This document shows positions 35,423-45,158 of a DNA stretch of 64,000 nt, one piece after another. The notes below the pieces were generated by a model, which saw nothing but the letters and a program-made list of their open reading frames with translations, did no database searches and was not told the DNA's origin. How positions within the stretch are numbered: position 1 is the stretch's first letter; each line of letters opens with the position of its first letter. Source of the stretch: Lentisphaeria bacterium (GTDB taxonomy: Bacteria; Verrucomicrobiota; Lentisphaeria; Oligosphaerales; Oligosphaeraceae); NCBI GenBank assembly GCA_016287975.1, contig JAEEXV010000218.1, positions 1 through 64,000 on the forward strand. The letters are read 5' to 3'. A program made the position numbers and the translations under genes.

Positions 35423-36244
35423 TCATTTGAAGAAGCCGATGGCGCGCATCCATTCGGCGGACTGGCGGATGGCGGTCGCGGGCTCCAATTCACGGCCGGC
35501 GTATTCAATGTCGGCGAATCCGGCGTAGCCTTGGCGCAGCAGGGCGGCCGCGCAGACGGGGAGATCCACGTCGCCGTGACCGACGGGCGCGGGGGTGTAG
35601 AAGCGGCCGTCGCGTCCACGGAGGGCGCCGTCCTTCGGAGTGTCGGAGATGTGCCAGTCCTTGCAGTGGACGTATGCGACGAGGTCTTCGAGGGCGTCGA
35701 GGGCAGCGGCGGGATCGCCGCCCAAGGCCGCGTTCCCGATATCGAAGGTGAAGCGCAGGGAGGGCTCGGCGTGGCACGCCTCCAGCAACTCTTCGGCGGT
35801 GAGGAACGGTGAGGGCGGCCCATCGAAATTCTCGATGGTCAGGAGGCACCCTGCCTCCCGCGCAAGGGGGGCGAGACGGGGAAGAAGCCCGCACCAGCGC
35901 CGACGGTTCTCCGCCAGGTCAGCGAGGCCCAGGATCGGCAACGGCACGACCATCGCGATCGGGGCGCCCAGTTCATGCGCCTCCTCAAAGCGCCGCGCGG
36001 CCTCGTCAAGCGCGGTGGCTTCGTCGCCCTTCTGGCGGAAACTCTGGAGGGCGAAGGTGAAGGCACTGACGGCGAGACCCGCGTCGTGCGTCCAGCGGCG
36101 CAGGTCGCGGGGGGCGCGTCCGTAGCAGGAGACCCAGTCGACGGCGTGTGCGCCGCAGGCGGCAATCAACTCTGGATAGCACTCTACTGGATAGAGTTCC
36201 GGGCGGGAGGCCAAAGTATAGGTCATGACTGAGATGCGCATCAT
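35423..36244 (-). CDS. Sugar phosphate isomerase/epimerase (xylose isomerase-like TIM barrel)
   Basis: The 273-residue protein fits the AP-endonuclease-2/xylose-isomerase-like barrel: an N-terminal ISVMTYTLA, then EEAHELGAPIAMVV, a metal-ligand-type Glu in LLTIENFDGPPSPF, Asp in FTFDIGNAA, His-Cys in VAYVHCKDWH and Glu in GFADIEYAG near the end. Such proteins isomerise or epimerise ketoses, inositols or related sugars with a divalent metal. It starts inside the aldo/keto reductase stop codon (ATGA), so the two are coupled. The substrate is undetermined. Confidence 0.87.
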   Translation of the reverse strand: MMRISVMTYTLASRPELYPVECYPELIAACGAHAVDWVSCYGRAPRDLRRWTHDAGLAVSAFTFALQSFRQKGDEATALDEAARRFEEAHELGAPIAMVVPLPILGLADLAENRRRWCGLLPRLAPLAREAGCLLTIENFDGPPSPFLTAEELLEACHAEPSLRFTFDIGNAALGGDPAAALDALEDLVAYVHCKDWHISDTPKDGALRGRDGRFYTPAPVGHGDVDLPVCAAALLRQGYAGFADIEYAGRELEPATAIRQSAEWMRAIGFFK

Positions 36245-37254
36245 TTCTGCTTTGTCGCCTTGGCCTTCGCCTCCTCGATGGCACGCAAGTTCTCGGCAAA
36301 GGGCGGGGAGAAGGGCTCCCCGAAGGGGCGGAAGGGCACCTGACGGTAGATCTCCTCGATTCGCGACAGCAACGCCAGCGGCAGCGGCCCCTTGAGGGCG
36401 GCCTCAACATTGGCCTCCAGGCGCGCGATGGAGTCGACGCCAGTCAGGACGGAGGCGACACATGGCTGGGAAAGCACGAAGCGCAGGGCGAGTTCTGGCA
36501 GAGGGATGCCGCAGTCCTGAACCAGTTCATAGAGGGCCATGAACTGCTTCCGCCGCGGTTCGGAGAGCCAGCGCATCGGCTGAGCCACGACATCCTGCCA
36601 GTAGACTTTTGCGAGGGCGCCCTGCTGCAGCGGGGACCCCGCAAGGAGACCGATGCCGGTTTCCTTCGCGGCGGGGAAGACACTGTGGCGGGCTTCCTGC
36701 CACAGCAGGCTGTATTGGAAGGCAGTCAGGGCGACGTCGAAGCGGCGGCTTCGAATTAGGCGCGCCATCTCGGTGGTGGTGGTGCCGCCGAGGCCAAAGA
36801 AGCTTACGCGGCCTGCCGCGCGAAGTTCGTCCAGGAGGTCGAGGACAGGGCCCTGGTATGGCTCCTCGCAGGTCCACCAGTGGTAGAACTCAGGGCGGTC
36901 TGGCTCGTGGACATAGAGGATGTCCACCTGGTTCCTGCCGAGGCGCTCCAGGGAATGGAGGAACTCCCCGCGCATGAAAGCGCGGTCCTGGGGGCGGTAA
37001 TCGGCGGCGGGGAGATTGCCCAGTTTGGTTCCGACGTGGATGTCGAGGTCGTATTTGCGGAGGGCGGCGCCGATGACTGCCTCGCTGTCGTGGTAGCTGG
37101 GGGCGGTGTCGATGTAGTTGATGCCCAGTTCGGCGGCACGCCGTACGATCTCCACGCCCTCCCCCTTCGACCACACGGTGCTCAAGGGCAGTCCCCCAAG
37201 TGCGAGGCACGAGAGTTCCAGTCCCGTCCTTCCCAGTTTTCTTCGTGGCAGCAT
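36241..37254 (-). CDS. Aldo/keto reductase
   Basis: The 337-residue protein has the AKR barrel and its tetrad: Asp and Tyr in GINYIDTAPSYHDSE (about residues 49-63), Lys in VGTKLGN and His in ILYVHEPDR. It reduces or oxidises a carbonyl or sugar with NADP(H). The start is preceded by GGAGG. It belongs to the same run as a DegT-type aminotransferase (18-base gap upstream) and a sugar epimerase (overlap downstream), a set that could process an amino or oxidised sugar. Confidence 0.9.
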   Translation of the reverse strand: MLPRRKLGRTGLELSCLALGGLPLSTVWSKGEGVEIVRRAAELGINYIDTAPSYHDSEAVIGAALRKYDLDIHVGTKLGNLPAADYRPQDRAFMRGEFLHSLERLGRNQVDILYVHEPDRPEFYHWWTCEEPYQGPVLDLLDELRAAGRVSFFGLGGTTTTEMARLIRSRRFDVALTAFQYSLLWQEARHSVFPAAKETGIGLLAGSPLQQGALAKVYWQDVVAQPMRWLSEPRRKQFMALYELVQDCGIPLPELALRFVLSQPCVASVLTGVDSIARLEANVEAALKGPLPLALLSRIEEIYRQVPFRPFGEPFSPPFAENLRAIEEAKAKATKQK

Positions 37255-37272
37255 CTCCTGGCCTCCCCCTTT

Positions 37273-38472
37273 TCAGCCGTCCTTGCGGAGGGTTTCAATG
37301 CAGCGTAGGAGGGCGGCCGCGATGAAGCGGTTCTCCTCGGAGGTCATGGCGGGATGGATCGGCACGCACAGGATCTTGCGGGCGAGGGCCTCCGAACGGG
37401 GCGTCGTGCCCTGTACGCACTTCGCCAGGTAGGGGCTTACCTCGTAGATGGGCGGATTGGCGACCCAGCAGGCCAGATGGTAGCGCTCCGTCATCATCGC
37501 GATCAGTCGGTCTCGTTTCTCCCCCGCCCAGGCGTCGCATACGGTGAGACAGTAGAGGTAGAAGGAGCCCTCGTCGGTCCGTCCGCCCAGCGGGAGCTGG
37601 AGTTCGGGGATGTCCTTCAGCAGCAGGTTGCGCTCCGCCGCTACCCGTCTGCGCCCGGCGATGAAACTGTCTAGTTTCTTCAACTGCACCAGTCCTACGG
37701 CCGCCTGGACCTTGGTCATGACATTGCTGGTGCCCCAGGCCCCCACGGCGCGGCCGTACATGCGCACCCGTCGCATCCAGGCGGCCAAGTCGCTGTCGTC
37801 GGTGACAAGGAGGCCGCCTTCACCGAGGGTAGTCATGTTCTTCATGGTGTGGAGGCTATATGCGCTGGCGTAGCCCTGTTTGCCGATCTTCGTGCCCTGG
37901 TAGTCGCCGCCCATGGCACGGGCGGCGTCGGCGATGACCTTCGGCGGTCCATGGACGGGGTGCGGATGGCGTGCGGCGATCTCCAGATACTCGTCCATCG
38001 GCGCGCTGTTGCCGTGGATGTGGACTGGGAAGATGGCGCGGGTGCGCGGAGTGATCTTGCGCTCCACGTCCTCGGGGTCCAGCAGATAGTCGGAGGCCCG
38101 GGATTCGCCCCAGACGACCGTGCCGCCCGCCCCCAGGACCGCCAACGGCGCGGAGTCGTAGTTGATAGAAGGGACGATGACCTCGTCGCCGGGCTGTAGC
38201 TCAAGGTAGCGGAAGAGGATATCCTGGGCGGGGCCGCAACTGTTGACGGCGACCGCCTCCTTGACGCCGACGTAGGCGGCGACGGCCTTCTCGAAGTCGA
38301 TGATGGGCTGGGAGGTGAAGCCGAATCCCTCCTTGAAGTTCATGGAGTCGCGAATGGCTGTGACGGCGGCCTCGACCTCCTCCTCCCCATAGATGGAGCC
38401 CAAGCAAGGTTCCGACCCCCAGGCCTGGCAGGGGTATTTCAAGGCCTCGTTGATTTCATGTTCTGTCATCAT
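37273..38472 (-). CDS. DegT/DnrJ/EryC1/StrS-family aminotransferase
   Basis: The 399-residue protein is a PLP-dependent sugar aminotransferase-type protein. The cofactor lysine lies in YSLHTMKNMTTLGEGG, the equivalent of the family SxHxxKxxxxGEGG motif; VPSINYDSAPLAVLGAGG and FPVHIHGNSAPMDEYLEIA mark the PLP domain. It would transfer an amino group from glutamate or glutamine to a keto-sugar, often on a nucleotide sugar. Here it lies in a catabolic-looking operon, not a surface-glycan cluster, so another substrate, or a dehydratase relative such as AHBA-type enzymes, is possible. Two Met codons are present at the start. Confidence 0.9.
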   Translation of the reverse strand: MMTEHEINEALKYPCQAWGSEPCLGSIYGEEEVEAAVTAIRDSMNFKEGFGFTSQPIIDFEKAVAAYVGVKEAVAVNSCGPAQDILFRYLELQPGDEVIVPSINYDSAPLAVLGAGGTVVWGESRASDYLLDPEDVERKITPRTRAIFPVHIHGNSAPMDEYLEIAARHPHPVHGPPKVIADAARAMGGDYQGTKIGKQGYASAYSLHTMKNMTTLGEGGLLVTDDSDLAAWMRRVRMYGRAVGAWGTSNVMTKVQAAVGLVQLKKLDSFIAGRRRVAAERNLLLKDIPELQLPLGGRTDEGSFYLYCLTVCDAWAGEKRDRLIAMMTERYHLACWVANPPIYEVSPYLAKCVQGTTPRSEALARKILCVPIHPAMTSEENRFIAAALLRCIETLRKDG

Positions 38473-38520
38473 GGTTGCATGCTTTTTGGGGACAAGGGGC
38501 GCTCTGGAGACAAGGGGAGT

Positions 38521-39723
38521 TCAAAAAGTCACGATGCCGCATTCGATGTCCTCCTTGTTGACGCTGTAGGCGATGAGGAGGCGGTTTCCGTCGACGAAGA
38601 CGGCGGGATACTGGTAGCCGTGGCATTTGAGTTCGCCAGGGAGGCGCTGGCGGGTGGGCTCGGCGATGAGGCGGTGCATGGAGGTGAACTTGCGGCCGTC
38701 GGGGGAGAGGGAGATGGCGAAGAAGTTGCGGTCCATGTAGCGACGGGTGGAGTTGCCGATGACGAAGTAGCGTCCATCGGCGAGGCGTCCGACGGCCATG
38801 CGGGAGGCGGAATCGGGGAAGTTGCTCTGCATGACCGAGGACCAGGATTGTCCACCGTCGGTGCTCAGGGAGACCCCGGCCTGGCAAGTGCCGTTCTCGT
38901 TGCGGAAAAGCATGACAAGCGTGCCGTCGTCGAGGGCGTAGAAGCAGTTTTCCCCATAGCACCAGATGCCGAGGTCGTGCCCCTCGTAGAAGTGCCGTTC
39001 GTCGACGGGCCAAGGCTGTTCGATGAGCTGCGGGGGCTCTTCGGGATTGAGGCCGGGCCAGAGGAGGACAACCGGGCGCCCGCGGAAGTTGGCGGCGCCT
39101 TGGAGGAGACGGCCCTGCGGGGTGGGGACGGGGGGATGGAGCATGAAGAGAACGGGGGCGAGGTCGCGCTGGACCAGGCGCCAGTGCTCGCCGTCTTCGC
39201 TGGCCCAGAGATTGCTGAAGTTGGTGGCGCGGGCGGGGTCGAAGGCGGACATGGTGTAGCCGGTGTCGGGGGCCTTGGAGAACTTCTCCATGACGAGGAG
39301 GTAGAGGGTGTCGCGGCAGGTGCAGAAGCCGGCGGTCATGTAGAACTGGTGGCAACTGGCGTCAGCCTGGAGTATGACTTGGGGGGCGGACCACTGCTGC
39401 CCGTCCCCGGAGGTGGCGAGGAGAACGGACTGGCCGGGGGCGTCCTCGTTGACAGCGCCGGTGTTCCAGGCGAGGAGGAAGCGGTTGCGGAATCGGGTTA
39501 TGGCGGGTGCGTGGTTGTAGGTGCCGAAGCCCTCGCCGCCGCGGTAGACGGAGTGGCGTTCGAGGGGCATGGGGGGGACAGTGCCCATGTCGCCGAAGCC
39601 GCCGTCTCGAGTGCAGCCGGTGTCGGCGAAGCAGGCGGCGCGGTATTGGAGGGCGACCTGCCGTTTGAGCTCCGGGGAGAGCAGGTCGATTTTGGCTTCC
39701 TGGTAGAGGTCAAGTTCGGGCAT
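38521..39723 (-). CDS. Sialidase-like (BNR/Asp-box) beta-propeller protein
   Basis: The 400-residue protein has several Asp-box repeats (Ser-Gly-Asp-Gly-Gln-Gln-Trp, Ser-Glu-Asp-Gly-Glu-His-Trp, Ser-Thr-Asp-Gly-Gly-Gln-Ser-Trp), the mark of six-bladed BNR/sialidase propellers, and Arg-rich blade starts (AITRFRNRFLLAW). It has no signal peptide, so it is either cytoplasmic or exported by another route. True sialidase needs an Arg triad and Tyr/Glu pair that I cannot confirm. The ATG at 39723 is preceded by GGAGGAG that overlaps the stop of the upstream gene, two bases away. Confidence 0.83.
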   Translation of the reverse strand: MPELDLYQEAKIDLLSPELKRQVALQYRAACFADTGCTRDGGFGDMGTVPPMPLERHSVYRGGEGFGTYNHAPAITRFRNRFLLAWNTGAVNEDAPGQSVLLATSGDGQQWSAPQVILQADASCHQFYMTAGFCTCRDTLYLLVMEKFSKAPDTGYTMSAFDPARATNFSNLWASEDGEHWRLVQRDLAPVLFMLHPPVPTPQGRLLQGAANFRGRPVVLLWPGLNPEEPPQLIEQPWPVDERHFYEGHDLGIWCYGENCFYALDDGTLVMLFRNENGTCQAGVSLSTDGGQSWSSVMQSNFPDSASRMAVGRLADGRYFVIGNSTRRYMDRNFFAISLSPDGRKFTSMHRLIAEPTRQRLPGELKCHGYQYPAVFVDGNRLLIAYSVNKEDIECGIVTF

Positions 39724-39725
39724 GG

Positions 39726-42149
39726 CTACTCCTCCCCGGTGAAGTAGGGCATGAGGCTGACGTGGTTCAGGTAGACGCGCGTGCCCGGCGGCGCCCCGGC
39801 GTCGGAGAAGGTGACAAGGGGATCGGGGACGAGCGCCTTGAAGACGATCTTGTCGTAGTTGCCGCGGGCTCCTGCGTCCCGCAGGGAATGCTCGGTGTAT
39901 TCCGGGAGCACTTCCACGCCCTGGATAGTGCAGGTCAGCACGCCTTTCCGGTGGTCCGTCTGGCGGAGGCGGGCGGCGTCCCCGCTGACGAAGGAGAGCG
40001 AGTAGACTTTCCCGGGGACGAGGCCCTTGGCGCGCTGGGCGAGGGTGCCGGGGGCGCCGTTGCCGCGGCGGAACTGGGCGAAGCCGTCGCCCTCCTTGCC
40101 GTCCGTGATGCGGCGCTGCCAGTTCTTGCCGAACTCCTCGGCGGTGACGGCGGCGACATCGCCCTGGGCCGACCATCCGGCGAGCCCCCATTCGAAGTCG
40201 GGGTTGTCGAGATGGCCTGGGCGGTAGGTGTATCCCAGCCGCGCGGTGAAGAGGTCGGCGCGCCCTTCGTGGACGTAGTGGCGGAGGAGCGCCGCGGCGA
40301 AGCGGCTCATTTCCCGGTCGGCGTAGTGGTCGCCCCAGAAGCCCAGGACCTTGAGGCCGCGGTATTGCGGGTCGTTGGCCAGGGCGTGGAGCTGCAGGTC
40401 GAGGAAGCGCTTGAAGTTCACGTCGGGATGGATGTCCAGGCAATACCCGAAGGGGAGATTGCAGTGGCACAGGGTGGCGCCGATGGAATCCGGCGCCATG
40501 CCGAGGAGTTCTGAAAGTTGCCGGAACTTGGCGGCGATGGCATGGCGGGCCTCGCGCTCGGTGCGCGCGGACGGGAGATAGACCTCGTAGTGGTGGCGCA
40601 TGTCGCGGGAGAGCGCCGCCGCCGTCTGCAGGAAGTCGGCAAGCCGGGCGCCGGGAAGGATGCTGCCGCCGCAGAGCCAGACATGCAGCGAAGTCTCTTC
40701 CGGAAGGCGCCCCATGCCCGCGAAGAGGTCCCGGAACCACTGGGTCTGAAGCGGGATGTTGTTCTCGATCTCATCCACGATGACGACACCGCTGGCGGTG
40801 GGCGCGGATGCGCGCTGGACGAAGAAGCGCCGCGCGGCATCTGCGTCCCCGGGTGAGAACCGGGAGACGGCGGCCATGCCGACGGAGGCATACATACGAT
40901 GGTGCCCTGCGGCCAGCAGCGCTTTCAACTGGGCCTCGGTAATGTGGTCGCCGCGGGCGATAAAGGTAGTGTAGGCGGGGAGGAGATGGCGCCGTGCGTG
41001 CTCCCAGTCCAGCGGCTTCAGGCCGGGGCAACTGAGGGGGCCGTTGGCAAGGGGATAGAGGAGTGTCTCGGTCAGCAGCGAAACACGGACCGTGGCGGTC
41101 GCGCTGCCCGTGAGGGAAAGGTCGTAGACGCCGGCGGGGAGCCAGAGGGATTCGCCGTCGCCGCAGGCCGTGCCGTGGACTGCGACCTGGCATCCCTGCG
41201 GCACGGAAAAGCGGACGATGCCCGCTTCGGGCACTTCCAGCCGCGCGGGCTTTCCCGCGGCGAGGCGCACTTCCCCGAGTTCCCGATGGAAGTTGTTGCG
41301 CCAGACGATGGCCTGGGGAGTCGGCGCTGGCGGCACGGCGGTGAGCGGATAGGAGAAGTGGCCGGCAGTGCATTCAAGGTCGAGGCGATGCCTGCCGGGC
41401 GCCAGGGCGCCGAGTTCCAGACGATAGAGGCCGCCCTCGGGAAAGGCGCTCTTCTTCGGCTGTCCGGAAAGGGCGTAGCGGATGGGGCCCAGCGTGCTGG
41501 AATAGTCGCGGAAGGTCAGTGTGGTCCGCGATCCGGCGGGAATCAGGGAGAGAGGCGGGGAGACTGGCTGCAGAGGCGGCGCTTCCCCAATTACGAAGAC
41601 TTCTGCCTGTGCCTTCCCCGAGTCGGGGAGGATTTCCGGCTTCGCCACCTCCAGTTCGCCAGTGAAATTGTTCGCATAGATGGCGAAACTGTAGATGCTG
41701 CCCCGCCCGGTCGTCGCCAGGCAGACCTTCTCGATGGTGGTCCATCCCGTATTGGCGGGAAGCGAATCCTTCTCGATGCCGAAGGAGCCGTTCCAGCCAG
41801 GGCCGAAGGCCACGAAGCCGCCAGCGCCGCAATGGAAGTCTCGCGTCCGGATCTTCAGGCGGAAGCGATATGCCTCGCCCGGGACGATGCGGAGGCTGGA
41901 ATAGGCCCGCACGCTGCAGGAGACGCCGCTCGCGCCAGTGCGATTGACGAAGCACGCGATGCGCCCCCGCCCGTCCTCCGTCGGCTTCCACAGGACTGGA
42001 TGGGAGGAGACGGTCGGCGACCAGCCGTCCGGGAACCGGCCATCCAGACTGGTGCAGACCATGCGGCTGTTGTAGATGAGGTTGTTGGTCTCGCCCGTGC
42101 AAAAGGCGGCGACCAGCATCAGGGACACGATGGCGTGGCGCATGGTCAT
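39726..42149 (-). CDS. Large exported protein, probably carbohydrate-active
   Basis: The 807-residue protein starts with a signal peptide (about residues 1-19). Residues 20-180 look like a carbohydrate-binding beta-sandwich (NNLIYNSRMVCTSLDGRFPDGW opening, as in CBM4/9/22-type modules). The centre (about 330-620) is an alpha/beta, barrel-like region with VVIVDEIENN and VLGFWGDHYADREM. The C-terminal 150 residues are another binding-type module (LDNPDFEWGLAGWSAQGD). I do not recognise a family; a glycoside hydrolase with two flanking binding domains is a reasonable guess. It follows the pseudopilin by 17 bases and precedes the propeller gene by two. Confidence 0.72.
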   Translation of the reverse strand: MTMRHAIVSLMLVAAFCTGETNNLIYNSRMVCTSLDGRFPDGWSPTVSSHPVLWKPTEDGRGRIACFVNRTGASGVSCSVRAYSSLRIVPGEAYRFRLKIRTRDFHCGAGGFVAFGPGWNGSFGIEKDSLPANTGWTTIEKVCLATTGRGSIYSFAIYANNFTGELEVAKPEILPDSGKAQAEVFVIGEAPPLQPVSPPLSLIPAGSRTTLTFRDYSSTLGPIRYALSGQPKKSAFPEGGLYRLELGALAPGRHRLDLECTAGHFSYPLTAVPPAPTPQAIVWRNNFHRELGEVRLAAGKPARLEVPEAGIVRFSVPQGCQVAVHGTACGDGESLWLPAGVYDLSLTGSATATVRVSLLTETLLYPLANGPLSCPGLKPLDWEHARRHLLPAYTTFIARGDHITEAQLKALLAAGHHRMYASVGMAAVSRFSPGDADAARRFFVQRASAPTASGVVIVDEIENNIPLQTQWFRDLFAGMGRLPEETSLHVWLCGGSILPGARLADFLQTAAALSRDMRHHYEVYLPSARTEREARHAIAAKFRQLSELLGMAPDSIGATLCHCNLPFGYCLDIHPDVNFKRFLDLQLHALANDPQYRGLKVLGFWGDHYADREMSRFAAALLRHYVHEGRADLFTARLGYTYRPGHLDNPDFEWGLAGWSAQGDVAAVTAEEFGKNWQRRITDGKEGDGFAQFRRGNGAPGTLAQRAKGLVPGKVYSLSFVSGDAARLRQTDHRKGVLTCTIQGVEVLPEYTEHSLRDAGARGNYDKIVFKALVPDPLVTFSDAGAPPGTRVYLNHVSLMPYFTGEE

Positions 42150-42166
42150 TGGATTCTCTGGCCAGA

Positions 42167-42946
42167 TTACATCGCAGGCAGGTCGGAGCCCTCGGTGCCA
42201 GTGCGGAAGTCGTCATAATGGACGGCGACCCAGGTTCCGGCGCGGGGGCACCAGGCGGTGCCCTGCCGGAACTCCTTGCGCACGGTCTTGACGTGGCCGC
42301 CCATGTAGCCGATGTTCACCCAGTCGCCGTGGGGTGCCTTGATGTTGTTCGAGAAGGAGTATTCCGCATAGCCCCGCCCCACGTCCGAGTAGATCATCGC
42401 GTTCGGGTTGTCCCTGCCGACGCGGGCGCGGCCGCCGTGCTTGGCGCTCTTGAGGAAGCCCTGGCTGCGGCACCAGGTGTCGTAGTCGTTGGCACTGCGG
42501 CACCAGGCGTTGAGGTAACTGGTCGCTCCGTTGACGTTGGGCTGCCAGATGACGCCGTCGTGGTCGCTGGCGCAGCGCAGGTATTGCTTCTTGATCTTGA
42601 TGATGTCGGCGTCGAGCGCTGTCTTCAGATCCATCTTGCATAGATACCCGTTCAGGAGTTTGGAATAGGCGCAGCGGCGTGAATCGGAATTGTAGCGCGT
42701 TACCTGGAGCCCCGGACCGATCTCGCCAATGCCGTCGCTGCCCTGGTCTCCTGCCAGCCAGTCATCGTTGTCATTGGCGTACATGAGGTTGGTAAGGCAC
42801 AGGGTTTTGATGGTGTTGGTGCAGGAGATCCTGCGTGCCTTTTCCCGCGCCTTCGCCAGCGACGGCAGCAGCATGCTCGCCAAAATGGCGATGATGGCGA
42901 TTACGACCAGAAGTTCTATAAGCGTGAAAAGACGTTTTGATGGCAT
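42167..42946 (-). CDS. Type II secretion-type pseudopilin
   Basis: The 259-residue protein has the leader MPSKRL before [18 protein letters not shown]; the residue before the cleavage point is Leu, not Gly. The globular part is rich in Asn, Asp and Tyr and the C-terminal motif is altered: His, nine residues, then Gly-Gly-His instead of Asp-Gly-His ([13 protein letters not shown]). The start at 42946 has GAGG upstream and fits the short leader; an upstream in-frame ATG is in an A+T-rich promoter-like region. It heads a seven-gene operon that runs to the AraC gene at 34407. 275 bp upstream of it contain no gene; A+T-rich sequence around 43010-43085 could hold its promoter. Confidence 0.92.
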   Translation of the reverse strand: MPSKRLFTLIELLVVIAIIAILASMLLPSLAKAREKARRISCTNTIKTLCLTNLMYANDNDDWLAGDQGSDGIGEIGPGLQVTRYNSDSRRCAYSKLLNGYLCKMDLKTALDADIIKIKKQYLRCASDHDGVIWQPNVNGATSYLNAWCRSANDYDTWCRSQGFLKSAKHGGRARVGRDNPNAMIYSDVGRGYAEYSFSNNIKAPHGDWVNIGYMGGHVKTVRKEFRQGTAWCPRAGTWVAVHYDDFRTGTEGSDLPAM

Positions 42947-43221
42947 CTTGGAGTTCCTCTTATGGCGTGGGAATTCTTCAGGACAATCGGCATGGCATTT
43001 TGCACCCGCCATGTTGTCGATGCGCTTAATATACGAAAGATGCCAGTCAAAATAAATGGAAAAATCGGCCATGCGGTATATCTAAAAACGCAGTGGCCGC
43101 GCAGCATTTCCGAAGACGCCGCCACGGCGGACCGACAGTGCTTCCGACCTTGCGCCGCCTGGGATGCGGCGGGCGATGCTTGTGGCGGAAAGCCCTGGGC
43201 GCGGTTGCAAGGGGACTTGGG

Positions 43222-44169
43222 TCAGCGGGTCAGCTGAGTGGCTTCGCCGCTCTCGGCGGGAGGACGGCCTGGCGTCCAGGACGGCTCCTCGCCCCGACGC
43301 TGTCGGGAAAGCCATTCCATCGCGGGATAGGGCAGCAGGTCGTGTCCGCCCTCGAAGATGGTCAGGCGGACCAGGCCGGAAATTCGGCGCAGGAGGAGGT
43401 GGTGTTCGCCGTAGGCGGGATCGGCCACGGCGGTGCGCCATGGCGTCGGCACCGCTTCGGTCGCGACCAGCTCGCGCACCACCTCCTCGGGGATGCGCTC
43501 CTCTGGACGCGCCAGCAGGTTGAAGGCGCGGATGGCCTGGCTCACGGGCACGGAGTTGCCGCCATGGCCGTCGTGGATGCCAGTGTTGATGTCCACTGGC
43601 AGCGCACCGATGGCGTTGGGCAGCCAGGTCAGCGGCGAGCGCTTCCGCGCCTCGGCCATCGCCGCCGCGGAGGCATTCGGGTCGCCGCCGCAGGCGCGCT
43701 CGATGTGCCCCGCGTATTCGTTGCCGCGTTCCCTGCTCTCGCGGTGCCATGCCGCCACATCGGCAATCGGGCACCACGCCGAGACCGCCGTCCACAGGTC
43801 GGGGCGCCGCCCCGCCATCAGCAGCGTCGCATGGCCGCCGCCAGAGCCGCCGCAGAGATAGACGCGCGCGCCATCCACTGGCGCGTCGCCCTGGACGAAG
43901 CGCACGGCGTCCTCCAGGTCGGAGACGGCGTATTCCGAGCCGCACGCCTCGGGCGTCCAGTTGGGGCCGCGGAACTTCGGGAAGATGAGATGCCAGTTGT
44001 GCCGTAGGCAATATTCCGCATAGTGCGCGTAGCCGTCCGTGTGGTCGTAGCTCCAGGTATGGAGCGCCACCAGCAGCGGGCGCGGCCCGTCCCCCGCCGC
44101 GCGCCAGTAGAGCGCGGGCTGCCGTGTGCCGTCGATCTTGCAGGGATAGGCGATTTCGTTCGGATGCAT
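43222..44169 (-). CDS. Alpha/beta hydrolase of the prolyl oligopeptidase/S9-like type (esterase-like)
   Basis: The 315-residue protein has an alpha/beta hydrolase fold with nucleophile Ser109 in LCGGSGGGHATL and the catalytic-type His near residue 285 in FEGGHDLLP; an Asp lies in PVDINTGIHDGH. There is no signal peptide. An acyl-esterase for acetylated or feruloylated sugars, or a peptidase, would fit. The ATG overlaps GGGGAGATACTGAGC, a good ribosome binding site, and lies two bases after the aldolase stop. It is the last gene of the locus that begins at 55649, so it probably acts on a product of that pathway. Confidence 0.85.
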   Translation of the reverse strand: MHPNEIAYPCKIDGTRQPALYWRAAGDGPRPLLVALHTWSYDHTDGYAHYAEYCLRHNWHLIFPKFRGPNWTPEACGSEYAVSDLEDAVRFVQGDAPVDGARVYLCGGSGGGHATLLMAGRRPDLWTAVSAWCPIADVAAWHRESRERGNEYAGHIERACGGDPNASAAAMAEARKRSPLTWLPNAIGALPVDINTGIHDGHGGNSVPVSQAIRAFNLLARPEERIPEEVVRELVATEAVPTPWRTAVADPAYGEHHLLLRRISGLVRLTIFEGGHDLLPYPAMEWLSRQRRGEEPSWTPGRPPAESGEATQLTR

Positions 44170-44171
44170 GC

Positions 44172-45059
44172 TCAGTATCTCCCCGCCGACTTGCAGATGC
44201 GCATCTTTTCGCGCATGACCTTGCGCATGGCGGCGTCGGGCTCCTTGCAGGCGACGACGAACCAGCAGGTCATCTGCTCGCGGCGGTTCAGGAAGTCCCG
44301 CATGGCCGTGTTCCACGCGGCGGTCAGCTCCGAGTAGATGTTGACCTTCGCGATGCCGTGCTCGATGGCCTGCGACAGCTGGTCCTCGGGCGTGCCGCTG
44401 CCGCCGTGCAGGACGAGGGGGATGTCCCCCGCCGCGGCCTTGAGCGTCTGGAGCAGCGGGATGTCGAGGCGCGGCGCGGAGATGTAGACGCCGTGCGTCG
44501 TGCCGATGGAGACGGCGAGGGCGTCCACCCCCGTCTGGTCGAGGAACTGCACGAGGGAGTCGGGGTCGGTGAAGGTGGTGTTGCAGTCCTTGCGGATGCC
44601 GTTCTCGCTGCCGCCGTCCGCGGCCCCCGTGATGCCAGAGGCGACGTGCCCGAGTTCGGCCTCGACGGCGATGCCTTTGGCGTGCGCGAGCCGCACGACC
44701 TCGGCGCTCAGGCGGACGTTTTCGGCGAAGTCCTTGGCGGAGGCGTCGATCATGACGCTCTGGTAGTCGAGGTCGATGCACTTGCGGCAGGTCTCGACAT
44801 CGACCGCGTGGTCGAGGTGCAGGCAGACGGGGACCTTGACCTGCTGCGCGGCGTAGAGCGCGCTGTTGTGCCAGTAGCCGAGGGTCGTGTCGTCGACGAT
44901 GTCAAACGGGATCGAGGCGAGGATGACGGGCGAGCCCGCCTCCTCGGCGGTCTCGACGGCCGCGCGCATCATGGTGGCGTTGGAGACGTCGAACATCGGC
45001 ACCGCGTAGTGCCGACGCGTGGCGTCCGCGAGCATTTCCTGAAAACTGACAAGAGACAT
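44172..45059 (-). CDS. Class II fructose-bisphosphate/tagatose-bisphosphate-type aldolase
   Basis: The 295-residue protein has the zinc ligands of class II aldolases (His-Leu-Asp-His in CLHLDHA, Glu in EAELGHV, His in GTTHGVY) and the phosphate-binding LHGGSGTPEDQL. It cleaves a ketose 1-phosphate or 1,6-bisphosphate to dihydroxyacetone phosphate and an aldehyde. Beside a fucose/arabinose isomerase-like gene it is likely to be the lower step of a pentose, deoxysugar or uronate route rather than glycolysis. It starts 28 bases after a block of 9-bp repeats and no ribosome binding site is obvious. Confidence 0.92.
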   Translation of the reverse strand: MSLVSFQEMLADATRRHYAVPMFDVSNATMMRAAVETAEEAGSPVILASIPFDIVDDTTLGYWHNSALYAAQQVKVPVCLHLDHAVDVETCRKCIDLDYQSVMIDASAKDFAENVRLSAEVVRLAHAKGIAVEAELGHVASGITGAADGGSENGIRKDCNTTFTDPDSLVQFLDQTGVDALAVSIGTTHGVYISAPRLDIPLLQTLKAAAGDIPLVLHGGSGTPEDQLSQAIEHGIAKVNIYSELTAAWNTAMRDFLNRREQMTCWFVVACKEPDAAMRKVMREKMRICKSAGRY

Positions 45060-45086
45060 GGGGACTCTACTTGGGAACTGGTGGGT

Positions 45087-45158
45087 GGGACAACTGGGAC
45101 AACTGGGACAACTGGGACGACTGGGACGACTGGGACGGCAGGGACGGCAGGGACGGCG
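45087..45158. repeat. Eight 9-bp GGGACNNCN tandem units (block A)
   Basis: Three GGGACAACT, two GGGACGACT and three GGGACGGC(A/G) units run head to tail from 28 bases upstream of the aldolase start. The last unit overlaps the 5' arm of a hairpin at 45155-45176. The same unit family occurs at 19721-19765 and 57424-57477. Confidence 0.92.

Noticed and set aside
42947..43221. Small gene in the 275-bp gap before the pseudopilin
   Set aside because: Short frames here have no ribosome binding site or family features; the A+T-rich part looks like promoter DNA.
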